NCBI RefSeq assembly: GCF_039541915.1
Contig: NZ_BAABHD010000072.1
Span: forward strand, 9,102 to 73,101
Direction: 5' to 3'
From: Nibrella saemangeumensis
GTDB taxonomy: Bacteria; Bacteroidota; Bacteroidia; Cytophagales; Spirosomataceae
DNA: 64,000 nt
Position numbers and translations under genes: made by a program. The notes under the pieces were generated by a model, which ran no database searches, was not told the DNA's origin, and saw only the letters and a list, made by a program, of their open reading frames with translations. Positions 18,601 through 26,628 of the stretch are shown here, piece by piece. Numbering within the stretch: position 1 is the first letter of the stretch; each line of letters starts with the position of its first letter.

Positions 18601-21600
18601 AGAGGAACTGCTTACGGGTCCTATTTCAAAATATTCAGGAATGTCGCCTTTTCCGCATCAGGGGCGATGGGCCATTACCTGTTAAGCACCGCACCTGTCA
18701 GCGAACCGTACTGTCACCCGGCCATACTACAGGGAATATTCCAACTGATAGGTTTTGCATCGGACGGGTCCGAAACTTGCCGCTATGTCACCAACCTGTT
18801 CATGGATGAGATCCCGGGGCAGGAAGGTTATGTGCAGGTGACGAAAAATTCAGACAGCAGCTGGTCGGCCATCGTGATGAATGAAAAAGGAAGGGTGTCG
18901 CTGCGGGCGGAAGGCATAGCCACAGCAGGCAATGAATTGGATGCGCTGGACAGGTTCTTCTACAAGCCTGTTTGGAAGAGGTTGGAGATCACATCGGAGG
19001 ATCTGCTGACGCCGGGCAGCCGTATAAAGAGGAACATCCTGATCGTTTACCCACAGGAGGCCGGAAAGTTAAAAGAGCAGTTGATGGAACTGTTGTATTA
19101 CTGCAATTTTTACGAGATTCTGCTTGGGCAGGAAACACAGGTAATTTCAGAGAAAAGCTGGGAATTAGGCGTTGACCATACAGAATCTATTGCTGGCTGC
19201 CTCAAGCATATTAGCAACCTGCAGGAAGTATATTTCCTGGGCGGCATACAGGAACAGAAGGAAGATGCTGACGCGGGTTACCTCGAACGCATGCAGAAGC
19301 AGGGCATAATTGCACTGATGCACCTGGTAAAAGGCCTGTTTGAAAAAATGAAGGATGATGCAATTGTATTAAAGGTGGTCACCAACAACTTATATAGCAT
19401 CAGTGAAGATGAAAGGCCTTATCCATATTCAGCCTGCGTGGCCGGATTTGCAAAAACCATTGAAAAGGAATTTCCCAAAATAAATACGCAGCTAGTGGAC
19501 ATTGACCTTTTTGCCGGCAGCGCCGAAACCGTCGTCCTGGAAAGCATTGCCGTTGCCAGGCACGGATTGAAGGAGTGGGCGCTTAGGAAAGGCAGCCATT
19601 ACCAGCGCAAGTTGTTGCCAGCACCTATTGCGCCTGCGCAGCAGACCGCTTTCCGCACAAAAGGTGTCTACCTGATGGCAGGGGGTTCCGGCAACGTAGG
19701 ATATAAGCTGAGCTGCTACCTGGCCGGGCATTATCAGGCGCATATAATCTGGACCGGCCGCAGCGCCATGAATGAGGGTATCCGCGAAAAAGAAGAGCAG
19801 CTAGCAAAGCTGGGCGGAAAACTGTCCTACTTTCAGGTTGACTTAAAAGATATTGCCGGTTTCACCAGGTGCGTGGATGAAATAACAAGGAACATTGGGC
19901 AGATCAACGGCATCTTCCACTCAGCGATGGCGTTTGATTTTACTAGGATATCGCAGCTTACTAAAGAATCGCTCAGTGAAATGCTTAAAGCAAAAGTGCA
20001 AGGAAGCATGACGTTACTTCTGGCGTTCCGTAAACATCCCCTTGATTTTATGACCTTCTTCTCATCCGGCGAGGCATTTGTTGGCAATACCGGATGGAGT
20101 GCATATGCGGCAGCGTGCAACTTCAAGGATACGATAGCACAGTACATGCGGCAACTGGTGCCTTTTCCTGTGCATGTGATCAATTGGGGTTTCTGGGAAG
20201 GTAATAGCCGCGGCAATGAAGCTATCCTGCGGGAAAAGGGCATTTATCCCATAACAGCCAAGCAGGGCATGGAAGTGGTGGAAAGGGTGGCGGCATCCAG
20301 CATTACACAAACACTTGCGCTGAATGTGGATGATGCAGTACTGCAGCTGATGGGTGTGGAGCTGCCCTCCGCAAACAGGCCTTTTCCAAAAAACGAGGAT
20401 AAGCCTGCCCCGCAGAAAATGGGCGTTGCTGAAACGGCACCACCGGCCGCAAAACCTGCGGCAGCTGCTGCTTTGCCGGAGGCAAGCTATCAGCTGGTAT
20501 GTGATTACTTAGTAAGTGTATTGTCTAAAGTGCTAAAGATCGACAGCAGCAATATTGATATAGAGGCCGACCTAGCCAATTATGGAGTTGATTCGCTCAT
20601 TGTTATCAATATACATAAAGCTATGGAAGAGACCCTCGGCACGTTGCCTGCAACGCTCATGCTGAACTTTCCTACTATTAGCGAAATTGCCGGTTACCTA
20701 TTGGAGCAACACAAGGAGGCTGTTCAGAGCACATTGCTGCCTGACGCTTTTGCAACCGTAAATGATGGCGAAGAGCAGCCAGGCAATGAGGAGGTTCAAA
20801 TGATATGGCCTGTAACGGACGGGGAGGAAGATGATGCAGCCCGCGGTGTTTTTGAGGTGGTGCGCGTAATTCCCGCCAGCGAAGCCGGCGATTTTCTGGA
20901 GAACTATGGCAGGCAATTCCGCGAAGGCACGTTGAACAACGCTAGTGATAGAAAATTATATAATATTTTCCCGTGGCATCTAGTGCACGGCAATCTGGTG
21001 CAGCTTATGGTGACCACTTCCAACGGTAAAAAAGTAGAAGTTATCCTTTCTGGCAAAGGCTCGCCGATTTTGTTCATACCTCCTGTTGCACTGACCGCCC
21101 CAGTCTGGTATAACCAGTTTATGAGCATGACCAACAAGCATTGCGTGACTGTGATACATGCCCCGGGTTATGGCCTAAGCGAAACTATTAGAGAAAACAA
21201 CACCAAAGGCGTGGCAGAAGTATATGCTGAAGTCATTGGTCTGCTATATCCGGGCCAGCCCGTTCATTTGATAGCATCGTGCTTTGGGACCATTGCTGCG
21301 CAATATCTGGCCAGTCATAATGCTGATCAGGTGGCTTCGCTCACGCTTGTCGGCGGATTTTACGACAACATCGGTATTCCGGACATTGATCCTGAAAAGC
21401 TGGCTATTGACGAATTGTTTGCCCTGGTGCAAAAGGTCTCCGGGTCGCTGAAAGCAGATTTTGACAATGTACTAGCGCACCTGCCGGATACTGAGGAGGA
21501 AGCAAAACGACGCAATCAGGTGCAGCGGTTTGCAGACCTGCTGCTTAATAGCCAGTGCGCTAATCCGCTGGTGGCCATGAAATATCTGAACGAGCTGCTC

Positions 21601-21867
21601 ACGCTCTTCACCCTACCCTGGATGCCGATGATTGAAGTACCTACTCTGTGCATCTATGGAAATTATGATACCGTGGTGGATCCTAAGGCTTCCAGGGTAT
21701 TGCACGAAGGCATTGCGCATTCAAGGTTGATCGAAATAAAAGGTGCTGGCCATTATCCCTTTCTAACGCACGACGACCAGTTCAATGACCTGCTAAATGC
21801 TTTTTTGGATGAGCAAAAGGCATCCATGCAGCATATCCCGAATAGCCCAACCAAAATCAAAGCATAA
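15676..21867 (+). CDS. Trans-AT PKS: ACP-KS-DH-like-KR-ACP-thioesterase
   Basis: This terminal megasynthase has 2063 residues. ACP1 (Ser41, YGIES) completes the module of the preceding protein. The KS spans about 140-570 with Cys303 (DTMCSSS) and His438, and no AT follows. Residues about 618-695 look like a carrier domain without its Ser (DYDLNENHY), set inside the post-KS linker. A DH-like domain keeps His865, but the HxxxGxxxxP proline is Asn874 and the catalytic Asp is Gln1019. The KR has AGGSGNVG near 1336 and Tyr1477, with Cys rather than Asn four residues on. ACP2 has Ser1640. The C-terminal alpha/beta-hydrolase thioesterase has a nucleophile elbow IASCFG with Cys1869, plus Asp1998 and His2026. 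It releases the product. The monooxygenase gene starts 4 bases after the stop. Confidence 0.93.
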   Translation: MFMNILFQTEALLKKVIAEETKLPLSSLNRDETFETYGIESVMIVEITQKLERYFGPLSKTLFFEYRSINELAEYFAEHHAGDLQKIFDAREIPAPQPPPIVAPEASGATGLVEAPQPPLVKAVEVPRPAPGAAATQEQKEVAIIGISGRFPKAANMREFWRNLKNGRDCISEIPGELWDLEEFFDPIRGKDGKSYSKWGGFMDDIDKFDPLFFKMSNLEAESIDPQERLFLQTVYHTLNDAGYTSENLQGYRVGVYVGIMWSQYQLYGVEKANAGSSYASVANRVSYFFNFNGPSIGLDTMCSSSLTAVHLACESLVSGETDVAIAGGVNITVHPNKFLFLTKTGFASSDGRCRSFGAGGDGYVPGDGVGALLLKPLARAISDGDYIYGIIKSTSINHGGKTNGYTVPNPRAQSSLIAEGLRKANIDPATISYFETHGTGTALGDPIELRGLTTAFAGTSEVQFCSIGSVKSNIGHLESAAGFAGIAKVLLQMRHRQIAPSLHAETLNPNLDFSNTPFFVQQQLAPWKAPVLERDGERIIVPLRAGISSFGAGGANGFVLLEEFTAARTVPVPKDGEFLIPLSAPSKERLKACAQELHEFLEWELGSAKGETEKPALLENMVTREVLAATSEMLNVNEVLLDADDHFQDYDLNENHYKLLAEKLDQTFGITIPTSTLISFDTPLRLSRYIVQELSGGHAAYTAIDRIAYTLQTGREHMQERLAIIAASSAGLLEQLRTFLRDEKAGGIFTGNIATLKDENVRDDGFVNNLLEGRKLQKLADIWCRGINIDWKNLYNGIKPVKIPLPGYAFAKERCWVSDPTNFSYTKRRQLHPLVHSVDTLATLSMGLTYQTSFAVTDRLIRDHISNGIAVLNAGTILATLLAAATVTKQGIIKLESVQLDDHSISNADLSLRTKVSAQGESFILELSTNNKAIAGAQASYNNKGESAQMAIKEIQGRYDQFAARDYFYNELLQRGTAYGSYFKIFRNVAFSASGAMGHYLLSTAPVSEPYCHPAILQGIFQLIGFASDGSETCRYVTNLFMDEIPGQEGYVQVTKNSDSSWSAIVMNEKGRVSLRAEGIATAGNELDALDRFFYKPVWKRLEITSEDLLTPGSRIKRNILIVYPQEAGKLKEQLMELLYYCNFYEILLGQETQVISEKSWELGVDHTESIAGCLKHISNLQEVYFLGGIQEQKEDADAGYLERMQKQGIIALMHLVKGLFEKMKDDAIVLKVVTNNLYSISEDERPYPYSACVAGFAKTIEKEFPKINTQLVDIDLFAGSAETVVLESIAVARHGLKEWALRKGSHYQRKLLPAPIAPAQQTAFRTKGVYLMAGGSGNVGYKLSCYLAGHYQAHIIWTGRSAMNEGIREKEEQLAKLGGKLSYFQVDLKDIAGFTRCVDEITRNIGQINGIFHSAMAFDFTRISQLTKESLSEMLKAKVQGSMTLLLAFRKHPLDFMTFFSSGEAFVGNTGWSAYAAACNFKDTIAQYMRQLVPFPVHVINWGFWEGNSRGNEAILREKGIYPITAKQGMEVVERVAASSITQTLALNVDDAVLQLMGVELPSANRPFPKNEDKPAPQKMGVAETAPPAAKPAAAAALPEASYQLVCDYLVSVLSKVLKIDSSNIDIEADLANYGVDSLIVINIHKAMEETLGTLPATLMLNFPTISEIAGYLLEQHKEAVQSTLLPDAFATVNDGEEQPGNEEVQMIWPVTDGEEDDAARGVFEVVRVIPASEAGDFLENYGRQFREGTLNNASDRKLYNIFPWHLVHGNLVQLMVTTSNGKKVEVILSGKGSPILFIPPVALTAPVWYNQFMSMTNKHCVTVIHAPGYGLSETIRENNTKGVAEVYAEVIGLLYPGQPVHLIASCFGTIAAQYLASHNADQVASLTLVGGFYDNIGIPDIDPEKLAIDELFALVQKVSGSLKADFDNVLAHLPDTEEEAKRRNQVQRFADLLLNSQCANPLVAMKYLNELLTLFTLPWMPMIEVPTLCIYGNYDTVVDPKASRVLHEGIAHSRLIEIKGAGHYPFLTHDDQFNDLLNAFLDEQKASMQHIPNSPTKIKA

Positions 21868-21870
21868 TAT

Positions 21871-23367
21871 ATGAGCAGAAGTAAGGAAACAGCAATAGCT
21901 GAAGGCTCTCTGGACATTGGGCATGCCCGCGGTGCCAAAACAGGCAACTCTTATATCGAAGGGCTGCGTGATAGCCGGGAGGTATGGCTGAACGGCGAGA
22001 AAGTCGACGTTACTACGCACACCGCATTCAAAGGTAATCTAACAGAGCTTGCGCGGTTATACGACCTCCAGCACACGCCTGCCTTGCAGAAACAGATGAC
22101 ATTTGTTTCTCCTGACACAGGCAATCTGGTGAGCTATTCCTATTCGCTCCCGGATAGTCCAACTGAACTCGAGCTTAAATGGCGCAACTCGCATATCTGG
22201 ATGGAGAACAGTTGGGGACAGTTACCAAGGCTGCCGGATTTTATGTCGAACGTAATGGTGGGTGTGTACGATTACCGCAACGAGCTTGGCCTGGCCGACC
22301 CGCGCTTCAAGCAGAACGCGGTCAATTATTATACCTACTGCCGCGAGCACGATATATGTCTGACCCATGCATTAGGCGATCCGCAGATTGACCGATCGGG
22401 CGGTCCGGCCATAGATCCGGACATGGCGTTACGCGTGATGAAAGAAACTGCCGATGGGGTTATTGTCTGCGGAGCCAAACAACTGGCCACGCTGGCCCCT
22501 GTTGCGGATGAAGTGCTGATCTATCTCTCTCCTTCATTCGCCATGCGTGAGCACAAGGAATTTGTGCTGTGGGCGGCATTACCTCTGGCCACGCCAGGGT
22601 TGAAAGTGCTGTGCCGCGAACCGCAATCACACGCCAATGAGGCGTGCGGTCACAGTCATCCTTTTGCATGGAGATATGATGAGCAGGACGCCATGTTGTT
22701 TTTTGACAATGTGCTCATACCTTGGGAGCGGGTGCTGCTGCTGTATAATAGTGAAATTGCCGCGAAAGGGTTTGAGCGCATAAATGCATGGTCCTTATAC
22801 AGCGGGCAGATCCGTTTTTATCACAGGCTGCAAACATTCATAGGCGTTGCCTCCCTCCTTGCCGAGTCAATTGGGGTCAATGGGTTCAGAGAGATATGCA
22901 ACTCGCTCGGGGAACTGGCATCCTATGCTCAAATGACAAAGCTGGTGCTGAAGGGACTGCAACAGGAAGCGTATCTCACGAACGGAGGCCTCTATGCGCC
23001 CGGCGATACGACCGCCTCCGGCGTGTTCGCAGCGCAGGTATCGCCGAGGTTAGTCGAGATTCTCAAAGAGATCGCGGCTTCAGGGTTGGTAATGCAACCC
23101 AGCGAAGCGGACCTCAGTAACCCCGAATTAAAACCTTTTCTTGAAAAATACATGCGCGGAAAGGATATTGACGTTTACCAGAAATCACGCCTATTCCGGC
23201 TTGCCTGGGACCTTGCAGGCGATAGCTACGGCATGCGGCAGGAGTTATATGAGCACTGGTACCGTGGAGACATTGTCCGTAACAGAATTAACCTGTTTGC
23301 GCAATACGATTGTAAGCAAATCAAGCAGAAATTGAAATCGCTTATATCAAAACCAATACAACCTTAA
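21871..23367 (+). CDS. HpaB/PvcC-type FADH2-dependent monooxygenase
   Basis: The 498-residue protein matches the 4-hydroxyphenylacetate 3-monooxygenase oxygenase family (HpaB, PvcC, SgcC) along its length. Visible landmarks include the N-terminal SYIEGLRDSREVWLNG segment, the NYYTYCREHDICLTHAL stretch and DNVLIPWERV in the flavin-binding region. Such enzymes use reduced FAD from a separate reductase to hydroxylate phenols, sometimes on carrier-bound substrates. The start lies 4 bases after the thioesterase stop, so it belongs to the biosynthetic operon. Tailoring of an aromatic part of the product is a reasonable inference. No reductase partner is seen in the window, so a host reductase or one encoded upstream would be needed. 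Confidence 0.88.
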   Translation: MSRSKETAIAEGSLDIGHARGAKTGNSYIEGLRDSREVWLNGEKVDVTTHTAFKGNLTELARLYDLQHTPALQKQMTFVSPDTGNLVSYSYSLPDSPTELELKWRNSHIWMENSWGQLPRLPDFMSNVMVGVYDYRNELGLADPRFKQNAVNYYTYCREHDICLTHALGDPQIDRSGGPAIDPDMALRVMKETADGVIVCGAKQLATLAPVADEVLIYLSPSFAMREHKEFVLWAALPLATPGLKVLCREPQSHANEACGHSHPFAWRYDEQDAMLFFDNVLIPWERVLLLYNSEIAAKGFERINAWSLYSGQIRFYHRLQTFIGVASLLAESIGVNGFREICNSLGELASYAQMTKLVLKGLQQEAYLTNGGLYAPGDTTASGVFAAQVSPRLVEILKEIAASGLVMQPSEADLSNPELKPFLEKYMRGKDIDVYQKSRLFRLAWDLAGDSYGMRQELYEHWYRGDIVRNRINLFAQYDCKQIKQKLKSLISKPIQP

Positions 23368-23689
23368 ATTAAAACCTTATGTCATGAACGAACAGGCAAA
23401 TCCCCTTTCGCTTAAGGCGGCAGGAGATGCAAAGGTGTCCAATCTGGTTGGGCTCTGCGCTACCTGCTGATCGCTATTGCCAACGCCTACTAAATTGTTA
23501 TCGTGTGATTTACGGCATGATGGGTGTTTGGATATGATTATGCATTGATGAAGTACTGCGCGCATCCATCAATTACTGGAAATGGTCGATACACAAATGG
23601 ATCAAATACCAGATTGAATATACAAACGCGCTTTATGCCTGCTGTTATTTGCAGCAACAGCGACAAACTTTCTTTTCTTTACCGAAAAA

Positions 23690-24126
23690 CCGCTTTATAA
23701 AACTGAAGCAAACAACAGAAATAGAGTAATTCAGGCTGGCAGGTATTTCGGTCAGGCTGAATAATGAAGAAAAAAGCCTGAAGGAAACTCCGCAACTCTG
23801 GGAAAAATTCTTTAAGGATGGGTTAATGCAGCAATTGGCAGGTGGCCAGAGCAGGCCTATTTAGAGGCATACTTTGATTACGATAGCGATGCATCGGACA
23901 ACTACACCCTTATGCTGGGAACGAGGACAGCCGATTGCTGGATGGTATGATTGATAAATCCATCCCCGCCGCAACTTACGCCGTATTTAAAGTGGGCGGG
24001 CCAGACAAGAGCAAGGACGCATGGATGGATATATGGAGCAGCAAGAAGCTGAAAAGAACCTATACCGGCGATTTCGTTGTTTTACAAGACAATACCGTTA
24101 CTATTTACGTAACTATTAGAAAGTAA
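23690..24126 (+). pseudogene. Decayed effector-binding (GyrI-like) domain protein
   Basis: Pieces of one protein lie in different frames. The piece RLAGISVRLNNEEKSLKET (about 23,738-23,800) and the following LWEKFFKDG match the start of a GyrI-like/AraC effector-binding domain. YFDYDSDASDNYTLMLGTR (about 23,870-23,925) matches its middle. IPAATYAVFKVGGPDKSKD (from about 23,962) matches its end, followed by a stop at 24,126. Stops and frameshifts separate the pieces, so no intact product can be made. It may have been a cluster regulator or a drug-binding protein. The AraC-type DNA-binding part was not found upstream. The stretch 23,368-23,690 contains short broken reading frames and nothing else that I recognise. 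Confidence 0.65.
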
Positions 24127-24136
24127 AATAAAACCC

Positions 24137-24739
24137 ATGGATACAAAAGGCGTTCGTCCTGCCCTTACACCCGAGACTTCCATTGCGGACTTCAGGAATT
24201 TTTATTGGTACAAAGAAGAGCTTATAAAGTTCTGTGCAACGCATGGCATCCCGGTGAGCGGCATGAAGCACGAACTGTATGAACGCATTGAGGAGTTCTT
24301 GAGGACAGGCAAAGTGAAAAAGGAAAAACTAGCAAGGAAAATTGCTGCCGCTACCATAAGGACTAGCCCGCTTACCCTAGATACCCTAGTTAATGAAACC
24401 TACCGGTGCAACAATGAGACTAGGAACTTCTTTAAATCTGTCATCGGTGCTCATTTTCATTTTACCGCACACCTCCAGGCTTTCCTGAAGGCCAATAGGG
24501 ACTGTGGCCTTACTTACGGCGACCTCGCAAAAGAATGGGAGGCCGAATACGAACGTAGGAAGGATAAAAGTTATAAAGCTCCCATTATGAAGACTTGGGA
24601 GTACAACCAATTTACCCGGGACTACCTTGCAGACACTTCAAATAAAGGCAAGGGTATAAAAGAGGCTGCCGCCGCATGGAAAAAAATCCGGGCCAACAAA
24701 GGGCCCCGAACCTATGAAGAATTCAAGAAGCTGTTTTAA
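24137..24739 (+). CDS. SAP-motif / DUF6434 domain protein
   Basis: This is a 200-residue, lysine-rich, probably cytoplasmic protein. The N-terminal half has a SAP-like helix-turn-helix (FYWYKEELIKFCATHGIPVS followed by KHELYERIEEFL), a fold often found in nucleic-acid-binding proteins. The C-terminal half matches DUF6434-type sequences (FHFTAHLQAFLKAN, TYGDLAKEWEAEY, YNQFTRDYLAD). Its function is unknown. It lies between the decayed regulator and the acyltransferase and has no obvious biosynthetic role, so it may be a bystander. The ATG at 24,137 comes shortly after the pseudogene stop. Confidence 0.7.
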   Translation: MDTKGVRPALTPETSIADFRNFYWYKEELIKFCATHGIPVSGMKHELYERIEEFLRTGKVKKEKLARKIAAATIRTSPLTLDTLVNETYRCNNETRNFFKSVIGAHFHFTAHLQAFLKANRDCGLTYGDLAKEWEAEYERRKDKSYKAPIMKTWEYNQFTRDYLADTSNKGKGIKEAAAAWKKIRANKGPRTYEEFKKLF

Positions 24740-24853
24740 TGCTGTACGAACACGCAGCCCGGAAGAAAAGGTCAGGGCCGGTATCCCAGACGGCAAAATA
24801 TTGATTACCAGACTTTTATTTCGAATTTTACCATTAAAATCCCTCCATTCCCT

Positions 24854-25702
24854 ATGCTCATCTATGCATTCCCCGGCCAGGGCTCACAAAAAAAAGGAAT
24901 GGGATCCCATCTTTTTCCGAAGTATGCATCGCTAATGGAAAAAGCAGATACCATATTGGGATATTCTATGCAACAGCTGTGCTTAGAAGATAAAGAGCGA
25001 CAACTGTCTAACACCCTTTTCACGCAGCCGGCGCTATATGTTGTGAATGCGCTCCATTACTATGAGCGGCTGGCACTTACAGATGTAAGCCCCGACTACC
25101 TCATTGGTCATAGCTTGGGGGAGTTTAATGCGCTGCTAGCGGCTGGTGTTTTTGATTTTGAAACAGGCCTGTTGCTGGTGAAGAAAAGAGCGGAACTCAT
25201 GAGTAATGCAAAGAAAGGCAGGATGGCTGCCATTATCGGCGCATCGCTCAGCACTATCCATGAAATATTGGAAAATGCATCGTTTCCCAACATCACCATT
25301 GCTAATTTGAATGCTCCGCAACAATATATTATCTCGGGGCCGGAGGATGACCTTATGCAGTGTCAGCATGCATTTCAGGGCGATGTGAAGTTCGTCCCAT
25401 TGAATGTGAGTGGTGCCTTTCATTCGCCCCTGATGGAGGAGGCAGGCATTGAATTTTCATCGTACATAAAGCAGTTCAGTCTCTCCCCTGCCCGGATTAA
25501 GGTCATTTCCAATTACACCGCTAGGCCCTATACAGCAGACAGCCTGTATGAGAACCTGTGCAAGCAGATCACTTCCCCGGTGAGGTGGATGGATAGCATT
25601 CAATACCTGCTGAAGCAAGGGCCTATGTTACTGGAGGAAACAGGACCGGGAAACGTTTTAAGCAAGCTGGCTGAGCAAATTGCACAATGCAGGTTAAATT
25701 AA
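24854..25702 (+). CDS. Free malonyl-CoA:ACP acyltransferase (trans-AT)
   Basis: The 282-residue FabD-like protein has the active-site GHSLGE (Ser87), the oxyanion-type FPGQGSQ near its start and AFHS (His190), the form linked to malonyl specificity. Because none of the three KS domains in the megasynthases has an AT beside it, this enzyme most likely charges the carrier domains in trans with malonate. Housekeeping FabD is the alternative, but its place inside the cluster argues for the trans-AT role. The metallo-hydrolase follows after 8 bases in what looks like one transcript. Confidence 0.92.
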   Translation: MLIYAFPGQGSQKKGMGSHLFPKYASLMEKADTILGYSMQQLCLEDKERQLSNTLFTQPALYVVNALHYYERLALTDVSPDYLIGHSLGEFNALLAAGVFDFETGLLLVKKRAELMSNAKKGRMAAIIGASLSTIHEILENASFPNITIANLNAPQQYIISGPEDDLMQCQHAFQGDVKFVPLNVSGAFHSPLMEEAGIEFSSYIKQFSLSPARIKVISNYTARPYTADSLYENLCKQITSPVRWMDSIQYLLKQGPMLLEETGPGNVLSKLAEQIAQCRLN

Positions 25703-25710
25703 TATTATAA

Positions 25711-26388
25711 GTGAGCGAGCGCATTATCCCTCTTAAAGTTTGTCACGGCACTTGGAGGAACTTCTGTTATTTCATCCGTGACCCTGCAACTTCCGAAGCT
25801 GTGATAGTGGACCCGGCCTGGGAGCTTTCTACCATCATGCAGGAAATAAGTCGAAAAAAAATGCACCTGAAAGGTGTGCTGCTCACGCATGGCCATGAGG
25901 ATCATTCCAACCTTGCAACCATGGTACAGAAGCTCTACAAGGTGCCTGTATTTGTACATATAAAAGAAATTGAGAGCTGCAACTTCAAAGGTCCTACACT
26001 GGAGCCCATCAGAACTGAAGAGACCATATGCTTGGGGGAAAATTTAAGAATCGAGCCATGGTGGACGCCAGGTCATACTAAAGGCAGTATTTGCTATTTT
26101 GCATACGATGCGCTTTTTACCGGCGATACTTTATTCATTGAAGGTTGTGGAATATGCGACAGGAATGATATCGGTTCAACCAGCGAAATGTTCAACACGC
26201 TGAAGCGGATCAAAAACTCGCTCAGCAGCCATTCTAGAATATTTCCCGGTCATTCTTACGGCTTTCCACCTGGTACAAGTTTCGGAGAAACAATTAAGAC
26301 AAATATTTATTTGCATTTTGACAATGAGTATGACTTTAGCCGTTTTAGAATGAGGGAAAACCAAAGGTCTATTTATAATTTTAAGTGA
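25711..26388 (+). CDS. Metallo-beta-lactamase fold hydrolase, PksB/BaeB-like
   Basis: The protein has 225 residues, and a GTG start at 25,711 is the best fit. It has the metal-binding HGHEDH motif, a later His in WTPGHTKGS, Asp in FTGDTLF and His in FPGHSYG, as in glyoxalase II-type hydrolases. PksB and BaeB, found beside trans-AT clusters for bacillaene, belong to this group and are thought to hydrolyse stalled acyl groups from carrier domains. Its position directly after the trans-AT gene supports such an editing role. A plain thioester hydrolase with another substrate cannot be excluded. It is the last gene that clearly belongs to the cluster. Confidence 0.85.
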   Translation: MSERIIPLKVCHGTWRNFCYFIRDPATSEAVIVDPAWELSTIMQEISRKKMHLKGVLLTHGHEDHSNLATMVQKLYKVPVFVHIKEIESCNFKGPTLEPIRTEETICLGENLRIEPWWTPGHTKGSICYFAYDALFTGDTLFIEGCGICDRNDIGSTSEMFNTLKRIKNSLSSHSRIFPGHSYGFPPGTSFGETIKTNIYLHFDNEYDFSRFRMRENQRSIYNFK

Positions 26389-26394
26389 GCTCAA

Positions 26395-26628
26395 TAAGGG
26401 GTTCTCGTATGTTTGCTAGTGTTGTTGAGATAGGGGATAAAAACCGATATTGGCTGGCGGAAAGGGAGAGTAATTGGGGTTTAAACGGCCGATAACTCGG
26501 TACGTTGTGAAATGAAGTAAGTCCTCCCTTTCGAGTCAGTCAAAAGTCAGAACAGCACCTAAGACCTTGTCTTTCGGCAAGCAGTCAGAATAAGGGACGA
26601 GAAAAGACTACACCCTATCGCAACAGAC
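26395..26628 (+). ncRNA. Candidate IS110 bridge RNA region
   Basis: The 234 bases in front of the IS110 transposase have no reading frame but have structure. A perfect 9-bp inverted repeat, GAAAGGGAG (26,460-26,468) and CTCCCTTTC (26,524-26,532), encloses about 55 bases. A second hairpin lies at 26,563-26,586 (GACCTTG with CAAG..GTC around TCTTTCGG). IS110-group elements encode a bridge RNA with two guide loops in this position. The assignment rests on position and stem potential only. The guide loops and element ends were not identified. Confidence 0.35.

Noticed and set aside
23935..24126. A small independent gene of 63 codons
   Set aside because: It is the last piece of the decayed effector-binding domain, not a stand-alone protein.
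24714..24935. A 73-codon reading frame between the SAP gene and the acyltransferase
   Set aside because: It overlaps the start of the acyltransferase in another frame and resembles no family.
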